From Caulobacter sp. 17J80-11 (GTDB lineage Bacteria > Pseudomonadota > Alphaproteobacteria > Caulobacterales > Caulobacteraceae): a DNA stretch of 64,000 nucleotides. The translations under genes and the position numbers were made by a program. Where the stretch lies: NCBI RefSeq assembly GCF_014349105.1, contig NZ_JACSJI010000001.1, positions 62,001 through 126,000 of the forward strand, given 5' to 3'. The notes below the pieces were generated by a model that saw nothing but the letters and a program-made list of their open reading frames with translations, had not been told where the DNA came from and ran no database searches. Of this stretch, positions 50,564 to 59,445 are shown in pieces (the stretch's first letter is position 1; every line of letters starts with the position of its first letter).

Positions 50564-52357
50564 ATGAACGCTCCCCTGCGCCCCCAAGCCGAACCGCCCG
50601 TCTGGGATCTGTCCGACCTTTACGCCGGTCCCGACGATCCCGCCGTCGCCCGCGACCTGGAGGCGGGGCGCGTCCTGGTCGCCGATCTGGCGAAGATGGA
50701 GGGCGGCTTCGTCGCCGCGCGGGCCGAGCCGGCCCGCCTGGGCGAGGCGATCGACCGGGCGGTGACGCTCTACGAACAGGTCACCGAGCGGCTGGGTGCG
50801 ATCGCAGCGTACGCCTCGATGGCCGCTACGGTGGCGCGCGAGGATCCGTCCCTGGCCAAGTTCGAGGCCGACATCCGCGCCAAGGTCTCGGCCATCTCGG
50901 CCGACACCCTGTTCCTGACCCTGGAGCTGAACCAGCTGGAGGAGGCCGAACTGGAAGCGGCGCTGGCCGCCGTGCCCGGCGCGGCGCGCTGGCGGCCGTG
51001 GCTGCGGCGGGTGCGGCTGAACCGCCCGCACGAGCTGTCGGCCGAGCTTGAGCGCATGCTGGTCGACCGCGCCCCGGCCGTGGCCCAGTGGACCCGCCTG
51101 TTCGACGAGACCCTCGCGCGCATGCGCGTGCCGGTCGGGCGCGAGACCCTGACCCTGAACGAGGCTCTGACCCGGCAGTCCGATCCGGATCCGATGAAAC
51201 GTAGAGCCGCCGCCGACGGCCTGGCCGACGCCCTGGCCCAGGCCACGCCGGTGCTGGCGCTCAGCCTCAACACCGTGGCCGAGGAGAAGCGGGTCGAGGA
51301 CCGCTGGCGCCGCTTCGCCGACCCGGCCGCCTCGCGCCACCTGGCCAACGAGGTCGACGCCGAGGCGGTGAACGCCATGGCCGAGGCCGTGGCCGAAGCC
51401 TATCCGCGCCTGTCGCACCGCTACTACGCGCTGAAGGCCCGGGTGATGGGCAAGAAGACGCTGGACTACTGGGACCGCAACGCGCCGCTGGAGAAGGCCG
51501 CGCCGCGCAGCTACGGCTGGGACGAGGCCAAGGGCGTGGTGCTGGACGCCTTCGGCCGGCTGGGCCCCGAGTTCGCCGGTCGCGCCTCGACCTTCTTCGA
51601 GCGACCGTGGATCGACGCGCGGCCCCGGGCCGGCAAGACTTCGGGCGCTTACGCCCACCCGGTGACCGCCGACCGCCACCCCTACGTCTTTCTCAACTTC
51701 ATGGGCGAGCGGCGCGACGTGCTGACCCTGGCTCACGAGCTGGGCCACGCCGTGCACCAGACCCTGGCCCAGCCGCTGGGGACGCTTCTGGCCGACACGC
51801 CCCTGACCCTGGCCGAGACCGCCTCGATCTTCGCCGAGGGCCTCGTGTTCGAGAAGCTGCTCGGCGAGGCCACGCCGGCCGAGCAGCGGGCCCTGCTGGC
51901 CGGGCGGATCGAGGACGGGCTGAACACGGTCGTGCGCCAGATCGCCTTCCACCGGTTCGAGACCCGCTTCCACGCCGCGCGCCACGAGGGCGAGGTCTCG
52001 GCCGAACAGATCGGCAAGCTGTGGCTGGAGGTGATGGGCGAGAGCCTGGGCCCGGCGGTGACGCTGAACCCCGGCTACGAGCACTACTGGGCCTATGTCA
52101 GCCACTTCGTGCACGCGCCCTTCTACGTCTACGCCTACGCCTTCGGCGACCTGCTGGTCTCGGCCCTGATGGAGAAGCGCCGCCAGGATCCGGCCGGCTT
52201 CGCGCCCCTGTACGAAGGCCTGCTGGCCGGCGGCGGGGCCAAGACCTACGTCGAGGCGCTCGAGCCCTTCGGCCTGGATCCGCGTCAGAAGGCGTTCTGG
52301 CAGGCGGGCTGCGCGCGGCTGGAAGGCCTGATCGACCGCTTCGAACAGCTGGTCTGA
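50564..52357 (+). CDS. pepF: M3 family oligoendopeptidase F
   Basis: A 597-residue cytosolic zinc peptidase that degrades oligopeptides. Zinc motif LAHELGHAVHQTLAQ (HExxH, about residue 388) with a downstream Glu in ETASIFAEGLVFEKLLG, N-terminal PepF domain (WDLSDLYAGPDD) and a long helical region. Start at ATG 50564; the GTG at 50555 is an alternative in frame. Followed 3 bases later by the ABC1-kinase gene, so the two are one operon. Confidence 0.93.
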   Translation: MNAPLRPQAEPPVWDLSDLYAGPDDPAVARDLEAGRVLVADLAKMEGGFVAARAEPARLGEAIDRAVTLYEQVTERLGAIAAYASMAATVAREDPSLAKFEADIRAKVSAISADTLFLTLELNQLEEAELEAALAAVPGAARWRPWLRRVRLNRPHELSAELERMLVDRAPAVAQWTRLFDETLARMRVPVGRETLTLNEALTRQSDPDPMKRRAAADGLADALAQATPVLALSLNTVAEEKRVEDRWRRFADPAASRHLANEVDAEAVNAMAEAVAEAYPRLSHRYYALKARVMGKKTLDYWDRNAPLEKAAPRSYGWDEAKGVVLDAFGRLGPEFAGRASTFFERPWIDARPRAGKTSGAYAHPVTADRHPYVFLNFMGERRDVLTLAHELGHAVHQTLAQPLGTLLADTPLTLAETASIFAEGLVFEKLLGEATPAEQRALLAGRIEDGLNTVVRQIAFHRFETRFHAARHEGEVSAEQIGKLWLEVMGESLGPAVTLNPGYEHYWAYVSHFVHAPFYVYAYAFGDLLVSALMEKRRQDPAGFAPLYEGLLAGGGAKTYVEALEPFGLDPRQKAFWQAGCARLEGLIDRFEQLV

Positions 52358-52360
52358 GCC

Positions 52361-53710
52361 ATGGCCGGCGACGATCCCGAACGCGACCGCCTGACCGGCC
52401 GGGTCAGCCGCTTCGCCCGGGTCGGCGCAGGCCTGGGCGTGGCCGGGGCGGGCTATGGCGCCAACCTGCTGTTCGGCGGCGATGCGGCCGGCGAGCGCAA
52501 CGCGCGCCTGGTGAAGGAGGCGCTGGGGCGGCTGAAGGGGCCGTTGATGAAGGCGGCGCAGATGTTCGCCACCGTGCCCGACCTGCTGCCGCCGGAGTTC
52601 GCCAAGGAGCTGCAGGAGCTGCAGACCAACGCCCCGCCCATGGGCTGGAGCTTCGTGCGCCGGCGCATGGCCGCCGAGCTGGGGCCCGACTGGGAGACGA
52701 AGTTCGGCGGGTTCGAGCGCGAGGCCGCGGCCGCCGCGTCGCTGGGCCAGGTCCATAAAGCCACCGGCCTGGACGGCCGGGCGCTGGCGGTGAAACTCCA
52801 GTACCCGGACATGCAGTCGGCGGTGGAGAGCGACCTCGGCCAGCTGCGCTTCGTGTTCGGTCTGTTCAAGCGCCTGGACGGCACGATCGATCCCAGCGAG
52901 ATCGCCGAGGAGGTGGCCGACCGTCTGCGCGAGGAGCTCGACTACGGGCGCGAGGCCCGCCACATGGCGCTCTACCGGGCCTTCTTCGACCGCCACGACG
53001 ACATCGCCGTGCCCGAGCCGGTGTTCAGCCTGTCGACCCGGCGGCTCTTGACCATGGAATGGCTGGAGGGGCGGGGCCTGCTCAGCTTCAAGGCCGCGCC
53101 GCAGGCGACCCGCAACCGCATCGCGCGCCTGCTGTTCGAGGCGTGGTGGTCGCCGATGACCCACCTGGGCGTGATCCACGGCGATCCCCACCTGGGCAAC
53201 TACACCTTCGCCGGCGAGGCCGACCGGCTGAACCTGCTGGATTTCGGCTGTGTACGGATCTTTCCGCCGGCCTTCGTGGGCGGGGTGGTCGACCTCTACC
53301 GGGCGCTGATCGCCGGCGATCGCGAAGCCCAGGCGGCGGCCTACGAGGGCTGGGGCTTCAAGGGGCTGACCAACGACCTGATCGACGTGCTGAACGTCTG
53401 GGCCCGGTTCATCTATGGGCCGCTGCTGGACGATCGGGTTCGCACGGTGGCTGACGGCGTGTCGCCGGGCGAATACGGCCGGCGCGAGGCCTTCCTGGTC
53501 AAACAGGCCCTGAAGGAGAAGGGGCCGGTGACCATTCCGCGGGAGTTCGTGTTCATGGACCGCGCCGCCATCGGCCTGGGCGCGGCCTTCCTGCACCTGG
53601 GCGCGGAGCTGAACTGGCGGGCCCTGTTCGAGCGCTCGCTGGAGGGGTTCGAGACCCAGGCCCTGGCGCGCCGCCAGGCGGCGACGCTCCAGGCCGTGGG
53701 CCTCGCCTGA
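52361..53710 (+). CDS. ABC1/UbiB-family protein kinase-like
   Basis: A 449-residue atypical kinase. N-terminal segment with LKGPLMKAAQMFATVPDLLP (the KxGQ-type motif, here KAAQ), Ala-rich nucleotide loop AAAASLGQVHKA, invariant Lys in LAVKLQYP, catalytic loop VIHGDPHLGNY and metal site NLLDFGCVR. Members support ubiquinone synthesis or quinone transport. It has no signal peptide. In operon with the M3 peptidase (4-base gap). The substrate is not predictable. Confidence 0.9.
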   Translation: MAGDDPERDRLTGRVSRFARVGAGLGVAGAGYGANLLFGGDAAGERNARLVKEALGRLKGPLMKAAQMFATVPDLLPPEFAKELQELQTNAPPMGWSFVRRRMAAELGPDWETKFGGFEREAAAAASLGQVHKATGLDGRALAVKLQYPDMQSAVESDLGQLRFVFGLFKRLDGTIDPSEIAEEVADRLREELDYGREARHMALYRAFFDRHDDIAVPEPVFSLSTRRLLTMEWLEGRGLLSFKAAPQATRNRIARLLFEAWWSPMTHLGVIHGDPHLGNYTFAGEADRLNLLDFGCVRIFPPAFVGGVVDLYRALIAGDREAQAAAYEGWGFKGLTNDLIDVLNVWARFIYGPLLDDRVRTVADGVSPGEYGRREAFLVKQALKEKGPVTIPREFVFMDRAAIGLGAAFLHLGAELNWRALFERSLEGFETQALARRQAATLQAVGLA

Positions 53711-53714
53711 CCGC

Positions 53715-54656
53715 TTACTCGGCGGCCACGACGCCGTGGATGTTGGTCGGCGCGGCGCCGCCGCCGTCGTTGTGCACGATCCTGTAGAGGAAGGCGCCGG
53801 AAGACTGCACCGGCTGGCTCGGGAACTGGCGGCCGAGGAAGCCGGTCGGGTCGACCTGCTGGCCGTTGCGGCGGATCTCGAAGTGCAGGTGCGGGCCGGT
53901 CGAGTGGCCGGTCGTGCCGACCTTGCCCAGGGTGTCGCCGGCGCCGAGCGCGGCGCCTTGCTGCACGCTGATTGCGCTGAGGTGGGCGTAGAACGAGGTC
54001 ACGCCGTTGGCGTGCTCCACTTCGACGAAGCGGCCGTAGCTGGAGCTGTTGCCGGTGCGCAGCACGCGGCCTTGCGCGGCGCACGCCACCGGCGAGCCCA
54101 TCGGGGCGGCGAAGTCCACCCCTTCGTGGGGGCGGGTGCGCTTGCCCAGGGTGCGCATGCCGAACAGCGAGTTCATCGCGAAGCCGCGCATCGGCGACGA
54201 GAAGAACACCATGGTCGGGGCCAGCTTGTCGCCGGTGGCCTTCGCCGCTTCCTGGGCCCTGTTCCAGGCGTCGGTGTACGGCGTCGAGGTCGCTTCCGGC
54301 TTGGCGTAGGTCGGCGCGGAGCGCGCGGCGCTCGCGTACTGCGTGGTCGAGGCCGGCGCGGGGGTGTAGGCCTGGTTGGCGGCGCGCGCCACCCGGTCGC
54401 CCAGGGCCTTGGCCGGCGCGGCGTAGGTCCGGGCCTGAGCCTGGGCCTGCGCGTTCGCGGCAGCGGTGACCGGCTGGGCGTACGACTTGGTGCTGTAGGA
54501 ATAGTAGGGCTGGCTCAGCGGCTTGGCCTCCGCCGGGCCGGCCGCGACGGCGGCGGTCAGGGAGCCCGCGAGGAGCACCACGCCGGCGCCGAACAGCGCG
54601 CTGGCGCTCACCATGTTCTGCTTGGAATTATCGCAGGCTTTGACACGCGACGTCAT
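53715..54656 (-). CDS. M23 (LytM-type) peptidoglycan endopeptidase
   Basis: A 313-residue exported protein: N-terminal hydrophobic signal or anchor (about residues 15-45, ASALFGAGVVLLAGSLTAAV), a low-complexity Ala/Gln/Tyr/Pro region, then the M23 domain with zinc ligands in RPHEGVDFAAP (HxxxD) and HLHFEIR (HxH) and GHSTGPHLHFE. The catalytic residues are intact, so it is probably an active cell-wall endopeptidase. I use ATG 54656; the open frame further upstream is unlikely. Convergent with the ABC1-kinase gene. Confidence 0.87.
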   Translation of the reverse strand: MTSRVKACDNSKQNMVSASALFGAGVVLLAGSLTAAVAAGPAEAKPLSQPYYSYSTKSYAQPVTAAANAQAQAQARTYAAPAKALGDRVARAANQAYTPAPASTTQYASAARSAPTYAKPEATSTPYTDAWNRAQEAAKATGDKLAPTMVFFSSPMRGFAMNSLFGMRTLGKRTRPHEGVDFAAPMGSPVACAAQGRVLRTGNSSSYGRFVEVEHANGVTSFYAHLSAISVQQGAALGAGDTLGKVGTTGHSTGPHLHFEIRRNGQQVDPTGFLGRQFPSQPVQSSGAFLYRIVHNDGGGAAPTNIHGVVAAE

Positions 54657-54901
54657 AAATACGCTCAACTCCGGGACACGACTCGCCGAGAGGACCGGTG
54701 GTCGTCTCAGTCTGTTGCTGACTATTTCGGTCAGTTGATGAGGTGAATGTCGCCGATAACGCCGGTCGCTCACAGGCGGCGAGTTGTCTCAGTCTCGGAT
54801 CTTTCAGGGAGTGCCGGCGTTTGGCGCCCCGCCGCGCGCGCGTATGCCTGAAATGATCAGGTCGTTGTTTTCCAAAACTGCGACATGTTGTCGGCCAGGG
54901 C
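54657..54901. promoter_or_regulatory. Upstream region of the M23 gene with a direct repeat
   Basis: About 245 bases without a gene. It holds a direct repeat GTCTCAGTCT at 54704-54713 and 54786-54795, 82 bases apart, and a CTGAC/GTCAG inverted repeat (about 54718-54734). No promoter was clear, but a regulatory role is plausible. Confidence 0.4.
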
Positions 54902-55618
54902 CTAGCGGCGCGCGCGGGTCCACAGCTGATCCGGGAAGCCCGGCCGGGCGGCCTCGTCCAGCACGGCCTCCATGCCGTAGGCGGCCGCCAGCGCGCGGAC
55001 GATGCGCCCGTACTCCGGGTAGGAGCCGGCAGGCGTGCGGCCGCCGCCGATCTCGGCCTGCAGCGCCTGGGGCGACATGAGCGGGCCCTGGTCCGGGAAC
55101 TGGCCGGCGCAGGCGACGGCGAAGCCCTCGTAGAACCAGGCCGGTCCCATGGCGTCGATGGTGCCGAACCGGGCGCGCGCCCAGTTCTCGTGCGCCTTGT
55201 GGGTCAGTTCGTGGGCGATCAGTTGGCGATAGGTCGCTTCGCTCCAGGGCGCGGCCGGATAGAGGCTGCGCCACAGCCGCTCGTAGGCGTCGCGGCTGAT
55301 CACATAGAGAGTCCGCCCCTCCACCGTGCCGGAGAAGGTGGGTGGAATCTCTTCGACCGGGATGTGGTGGCGTCGCGCCAGCACGCGGCGGGCCTCGTCC
55401 GGGCTCGGGAAGACCGTGACCTCGTCGACCAGCCGGTCCCAGGGCGGCTCCAGGCCGTAGCTGCGGAAGCAGGCGACCACGTCCTGCTCGGCGGCCTGGA
55501 CATCGGCCTCAAGCTCGTCGCCGGCCGGCGCCGCGGCGGCGGGCAGGGCGAAGGCGGCCAGCACCGCCGCCAAGAGCGCGCCGAGGGCGAGGCTGATCCT
55601 GGGCGTGCGTGGGCGCAT
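54902..55618 (-). CDS. Exported gluzincin-type metallopeptidase-like protein
   Basis: A 238-residue protein with a signal peptide (about residues 1-30, ALPAAAAP) and a zinc motif LIAHELTHKAHENWARARFG (HExxH) followed about 25 residues later by WFYEGFAVACAG (third ligand Glu), the gluzincin pattern. Conserved segments include TFSGTVEGRTLYVISRD before it. A putative secreted peptidase not matched to a named family by me. The start at 55618 is preceded by GGGA. It is the last gene of a long leftward run. Confidence 0.75.
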   Translation of the reverse strand: MRPRTPRISLALGALLAAVLAAFALPAAAAPAGDELEADVQAAEQDVVACFRSYGLEPPWDRLVDEVTVFPSPDEARRVLARRHHIPVEEIPPTFSGTVEGRTLYVISRDAYERLWRSLYPAAPWSEATYRQLIAHELTHKAHENWARARFGTIDAMGPAWFYEGFAVACAGQFPDQGPLMSPQALQAEIGGGRTPAGSYPEYGRIVRALAAAYGMEAVLDEAARPGFPDQLWTRARR

Positions 55619-55679
55619 CCGGTCCCGGCGAACTGCTGCCCAGCTTAAACGCCCGGCGGCGCGATCGGCTGCACAGCCG

Positions 55680-56516
55680 TCAGGCGGCCGCGCGCTTTTC
55701 CTGATCGGCCGGCGTGACACCCAGGAAGCTCCAGATCCGGTCGTAGATGCCGTCGCGGACCAGGGTCGAATGATCGCTGCCGTGCATGCGCTCGAAGCGC
55801 TTCGGCTGGCGGGCGAGGGCGTAGAGCCGCTCGCCGTAGCGGAAGTCGATGACGCTGTCCCGGTCGCCGTGCACGACCAGCACAGGCACGCGGACCTGGC
55901 CGATCCAGTCGCGCGAGCGCAGCTGGTCGCGCATCAAGAGGCGCACCGGCACGAACGGCGCCCGGTCGGCGGCGACGTCGACCGCTGCGGTGTAGGGCGC
56001 TTCCAGCACCAGCGCGCGAACGGGCCGCTCCGTGACGAGCTTCACCGCCACGCCGCTGCCCAGGGAGAAGCCGTGAACCACGATCTGGTCGGGGGCGTAG
56101 CGTTTCGCCAGCCAGTCGTAGGCGGCCCGCGCGTCCTCGTGCAGGCCCGCCTCGCTGGGCCGGCCTGTCGAGCCGGAATAGCCGCGATAGGCGGGGGCCA
56201 GGAAACCGACCCCGGCCTTGGCGATGCGCCGCCAGCGGCCCTTCTGGATGCTCAGGCTTCCGCCGTTGCCGTCGAAGAACAGGATCACCGGCCGCCCGTC
56301 CTTGGGCGGCAGGTACCAAGCGACCAGCCGCTCGCCGTCAGCGGTGTCGACATGCACCACCTGGATCGGCACGCCGTCGACCGCGGGCGCGCGCTCGACC
56401 GGATCGGGCGAATACATGAGCGAGCGCTGGAAGACGTAGCCGCCGGCTAGCAGCAGCAGGTAGAGGCCGGCGAGGGTCGTGGCGGTCCAGATCACGATCT
56501 TGCCGGCGAGCCCCAC
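55680..56516 (-). CDS. Membrane-anchored alpha/beta hydrolase
   Basis: A 278-residue protein with one N-terminal membrane helix (about residues 8-28, WTATTLAGLYLLLLAGGYVF) and a hydrolase domain: ILFFDGNGGSLS, APAYRGYSGSTG, nucleophile elbow VVHGFSLGSGVAVKL and the C-terminal VVHGDRDSVIDFR and GSDHSTLVRDG (Ser, Asp, His triad). Resembles the ABHD13/BAAT group of putative esterases. It starts GTG immediately after the pntB stop (TGACGTG), so it is part of the transhydrogenase operon. Confidence 0.85.
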   Translation of the reverse strand: MGLAGKIVIWTATTLAGLYLLLLAGGYVFQRSLMYSPDPVERAPAVDGVPIQVVHVDTADGERLVAWYLPPKDGRPVILFFDGNGGSLSIQKGRWRRIAKAGVGFLAPAYRGYSGSTGRPSEAGLHEDARAAYDWLAKRYAPDQIVVHGFSLGSGVAVKLVTERPVRALVLEAPYTAAVDVAADRAPFVPVRLLMRDQLRSRDWIGQVRVPVLVVHGDRDSVIDFRYGERLYALARQPKRFERMHGSDHSTLVRDGIYDRIWSFLGVTPADQEKRAAA

Positions 56517-56517
56517 G

Positions 56518-57936
56518 TCACAGCCCCTTGAGGATGCCCTCGACCATCTTCTTGGCGTCGCCGAACAGCATCATGGTGTTGTCGCGGAAGAACAGCTCGT
56601 TCTCCACGCCGGCGTAGCCCGAGCCCATGCCGCGCTTCACGAACAGCACGGTGCGGGCCTTCTCTACGTCCAGGATCGGCATGCCGAAGATCGGCGAGGA
56701 CGGATCGGTCTTGGCGGCCGGGTTGGTCACGTCGTTGGCGCCGATGACGAAGGCGACGTCGGCGGTGGCGAACTCGGAGTTGATATCCTCCAGCTCGAAC
56801 ACCTCGTCGTAGGGCACGTTGGCCTCGGCCAACAGCACGTTCATGTGGCCGGGCATGCGGCCGGCGACGGGGTGGATGGCGTACTTCACCTCCACGCCTT
56901 CTTCCTTCAGCTCGTCGGCCATTTCGCGCAGCGCGTGCTGGGCCTGGGCGACGGCCATGCCGTAGCCGGGGACGATGATCACCTTGGACGCGTTCTTCAT
57001 GATGAAGGCGGCGTCGTCGGCCGAGCCGTGCTTCACCGGCCGGGTCTCGACCTTGCCGCCGGCGGCGGCCGCGCCGCTGTCCGCGCCGAAGCCGCCCAGG
57101 ATCACCGACACGAAGGACCGGTTCATCCCCTTGCACATGATGTAGCTGAGGATGGCGCCCGAGGAGCCGACCAGGGCCCCGGTGATGATCAGGGCGATGT
57201 TCTCCAGCGTGAAGCCCAGCGCCGCCGCCGCCCAGCCGGAATAGCTGTTCAGCATGGACACCACGACCGGCATGTCGGCGCCGCCGATCGGGATGATCAG
57301 GGTGATCCCCAGCACCAGCGCCAGGCCGAAGATCGCCCAAAAGGCCCAGACCGCCTGGCCGTGGCTCATGACCAGCAGGACGACCAGCGCGGTCAGGGCC
57401 GCGCCGAGCGCCAGGTTCAGCAGGTGGCGGGCCGGCAGCAGGATCGGCGCGCCGCTCATGTTGCCGTTCAGCTTGGCGAAGGCGATGACCGAGCCGGTGA
57501 AGGTGATAGCCCCGATGGCCACGCCCAGCGACAGCTCGACCAGCGACTGCAGCTTGATCCCGCCGTCGCCGGCCAGGATGCCGAAGGCGCCCGGCGAATA
57601 GATCGCGCCCACGGCCACCAGGCAGGCGGCGAGACCGACCAGCGAGTGGAAGGCGGCGACCAGCTGCGGCATGGCCGTCATCGGCACCCGCCGGGCGATC
57701 ACCGCCCCGATCACCCCGCCGACCGCCACGCCGCCGGCGATCATGCCGGCGGTGGCCGCGTCCAGCGCGCCCTGGCCCCACAGCGTCAGCAGGGTCACGC
57801 CGATGGCGATGGCCATGCCGACCATGCCGTAGGTGTTGCCCTTGCGGCTGGTCTCCGGGCTGGAGAGCCCGCGCAGGCTGAGAATGAACAGGACGCCCGA
57901 GACGAGGTAGGCGAGCGCGGCGATGCTGGCGTTCAT
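56518..57936 (-). CDS. pntB: NAD(P) transhydrogenase subunit beta
   Basis: A 472-residue integral membrane protein plus cytosolic NADP-binding domain. N-terminal part has about nine helices (GGDGGIKLQSLVELSLGVAI-type), the C-terminal domain from about 300 binds NADP(H) with GYGMAVAQAQHALREMAD, GRMPGHMNVLLAEANVPYDE and GANDVTNPAAKTDPSSPIFG, all PntB hallmarks. With PntA it uses the proton gradient to make NADPH. The partner alpha subunits are encoded upstream in two pieces. Confidence 0.95.
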   Translation of the reverse strand: MNASIAALAYLVSGVLFILSLRGLSSPETSRKGNTYGMVGMAIAIGVTLLTLWGQGALDAATAGMIAGGVAVGGVIGAVIARRVPMTAMPQLVAAFHSLVGLAACLVAVGAIYSPGAFGILAGDGGIKLQSLVELSLGVAIGAITFTGSVIAFAKLNGNMSGAPILLPARHLLNLALGAALTALVVLLVMSHGQAVWAFWAIFGLALVLGITLIIPIGGADMPVVVSMLNSYSGWAAAALGFTLENIALIITGALVGSSGAILSYIMCKGMNRSFVSVILGGFGADSGAAAAGGKVETRPVKHGSADDAAFIMKNASKVIIVPGYGMAVAQAQHALREMADELKEEGVEVKYAIHPVAGRMPGHMNVLLAEANVPYDEVFELEDINSEFATADVAFVIGANDVTNPAAKTDPSSPIFGMPILDVEKARTVLFVKRGMGSGYAGVENELFFRDNTMMLFGDAKKMVEGILKGL

Positions 57937-58020
57937 GTCTAGGTCCCCCCGAACCTCGTCCTGGTCGTCAATGTGTGCCCAGGGTCGCGCAGGTCGCCCT
58001 GCACGACGCCCGGCTTAAAC

Positions 58021-58383
58021 TCAGAACACCGTCAGCTTCATTTCCTGACCGACGTTCTCCGCGGTGACGCTCTTGGCGCCGCCCTTGGTGATGGTCAGGA
58101 CGACCGGGCCGGCGCCGGCCAGCTTGGTCAGGCTGCAACGCGCGCCCGACGGGGCCGGGATGGTCCCTGCGTTCGGGCCCTTGGTCTTCACCGACACGCT
58201 GTTGGACATGATGCCGTCGACCTTGGTCGCCGGAAACTTGCAGTGCAGGGCGTAGAACGTGTCCTTCGACGCCGTCACCTTGTAGGGCATGCCGGGCTTC
58301 GGCGCGTCGGCCGAGGCGGCGCCGGCGACCAGGGCGGCGCCGGTCAGGGTGGCGACGAAGACGCGGGAAATCACGGAAGTCAC
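58021..58383 (-). CDS. Exported hypothetical protein in the pnt operon
   Basis: A 120-residue secreted protein: signal peptide to about residue 26 (AGAASADAP), then a small beta-rich domain with two cysteines (ALHCKFPATK and ARCSLTKL) that could form a disulfide. Starts with GTG at 58383, with AAAGGA ten bases upstream. It lies between the alpha and beta subunit genes. Not recognised. Confidence 0.65.
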   Translation of the reverse strand: MTSVISRVFVATLTGAALVAGAASADAPKPGMPYKVTASKDTFYALHCKFPATKVDGIMSNSVSVKTKGPNAGTIPAPSGARCSLTKLAGAGPVVLTITKGGAKSVTAENVGQEMKLTVF

Positions 58384-58454
58384 TGTTACGTCGTCCTTTC
58401 GGAGGAAGAGATGCCGGCGACCTAGCCCGACGACGGCGCCCGTTCCATGGCGCC

Positions 58455-58751
58455 TCACGTCGCGCGCTTGCGGCGGCGCAGAGCGGTCACCGCCTGCAGC
58501 AGCACGGCCAGGCTGAGGAACCCGATGGCCAGGCCGGCGTGCAGGCCGCCCGGACCGGGGCCGGCCGCGCCCTCGCGGAGGAACAGCGGGACCTGGGTCA
58601 GGGCGATGCCGGTCAGCAGCAGGCCCGCGGAGTTCCACAGCCGGCTGTGCGGCCGGTGCTTGATGAAGCTGTAGGCGTAGGCGCCGACCGCGCCGAAGGC
58701 GGCGATCCAGCACGTCCAGGTGAAGGCGTTCAGAACCAGCTCGGTGATCAT
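58455..58751 (-). CDS. Small membrane protein in the pnt operon
   Basis: A 98-residue protein with three predicted helices (about 7-27, 40-58 and 70-90: [52 protein letters not shown]) and a basic end RRRKRAT. It overlaps the preceding pntAB-like stop by four bases (ATGA), so it is translationally coupled. Not a known pnt subunit; unknown accessory. Confidence 0.7.
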   Translation of the reverse strand: MITELVLNAFTWTCWIAAFGAVGAYAYSFIKHRPHSRLWNSAGLLLTGIALTQVPLFLREGAAGPGPGGLHAGLAIGFLSLAVLLQAVTALRRRKRAT

Positions 58752-59071
58752 TTTCGGGCGTCTTTCTTGCGGTACATGGCCAGCATGCGCTGGGTGACCA
58801 GAAAGCCGCCGAAGATGTTGACGCTGGCTAAAGCCGCCGCCACCGCGCCGGCGCCCTTGGAGATCCACGCCGCCGTCCCGCCCGCCTGGCCCGCCGTCGC
58901 CGCCGCGGCCAGCAGGGCCCCGACCACGATCACCGACGAAATGGCGTTCGTCACCGCCATCAGCGGGGTGTGCAGCGCCGGGGTGACGCTCCACACCACG
59001 TAGTAGCCGACGAAGATGGCCAGCACGAAGATGGCCAGGCGGAAGACGGTCGGGTCGACGGCGTGCTCCAT
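58748..59071 (-). CDS. pntAB: NAD(P) transhydrogenase alpha part 2 (membrane)
   Basis: A 107-residue membrane protein corresponding to the membrane part of Pnt[42 protein letters not shown] and [21 protein letters not shown]. The [15 protein letters not shown] segment is diagnostic of the split alpha-2 subunit seen in alphaproteobacteria. It lies one base after the upstream hypothetical gene and overlaps the following small membrane gene. Confidence 0.92.
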   Translation of the reverse strand: MEHAVDPTVFRLAIFVLAIFVGYYVVWSVTPALHTPLMAVTNAISSVIVVGALLAAAATAGQAGGTAAWISKGAGAVAAALASVNIFGGFLVTQRMLAMYRKKDARK

Positions 59072-59072
59072 G

Positions 59073-59384
59073 TCAGTCCTTGTCCTTTCGGGCGGCGACG
59101 TTGATCTCGACCAGGCGCTCCAGGCGCTCGTCGATCGACACCAGCAGCCACAGCACGCCGCCGGCCGACAGCACGATGGCGAGCATGAAGAAGGCGTTCG
59201 ACAGGCTGTCGAGCATGGCGCCCAGCCGGTCCGGGGACTCGGTCTCGATCGCGACGGTGGCGAGGTCGGTGACCGCGCTCAGCACGGTGGCGGCCAGCAC
59301 GACGACGGCGACCCACTTCAGGTACCGGCGCAGGGTCTGCGCGCGGATGAAGCCGAGGTGGAAGTGCGGATGTTCGCGGGACAT
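59073..59384 (-). CDS. Small membrane protein between the pntA parts
   Basis: A 103-residue protein: N-terminal cytosolic part ([20 protein letters not shown]), two helices (about 24-42, 65-85) and a basic/acidic C terminus [20 protein letters not shown]. It lies between pntAA and pntAB with one base to the latter. No homologue recognised; it may assemble or regulate the transhydrogenase. Confidence 0.7.
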   Translation of the reverse strand: MSREHPHFHLGFIRAQTLRRYLKWVAVVVLAATVLSAVTDLATVAIETESPDRLGAMLDSLSNAFFMLAIVLSAGGVLWLLVSIDERLERLVEINVAARKDKD

Positions 59385-59445
59385 GGGAGTGTAAGCCTTC
59401 AGACTGACACGGCGACGGCGTCGCCGGTGTGGGGGCGCGCGCGGC

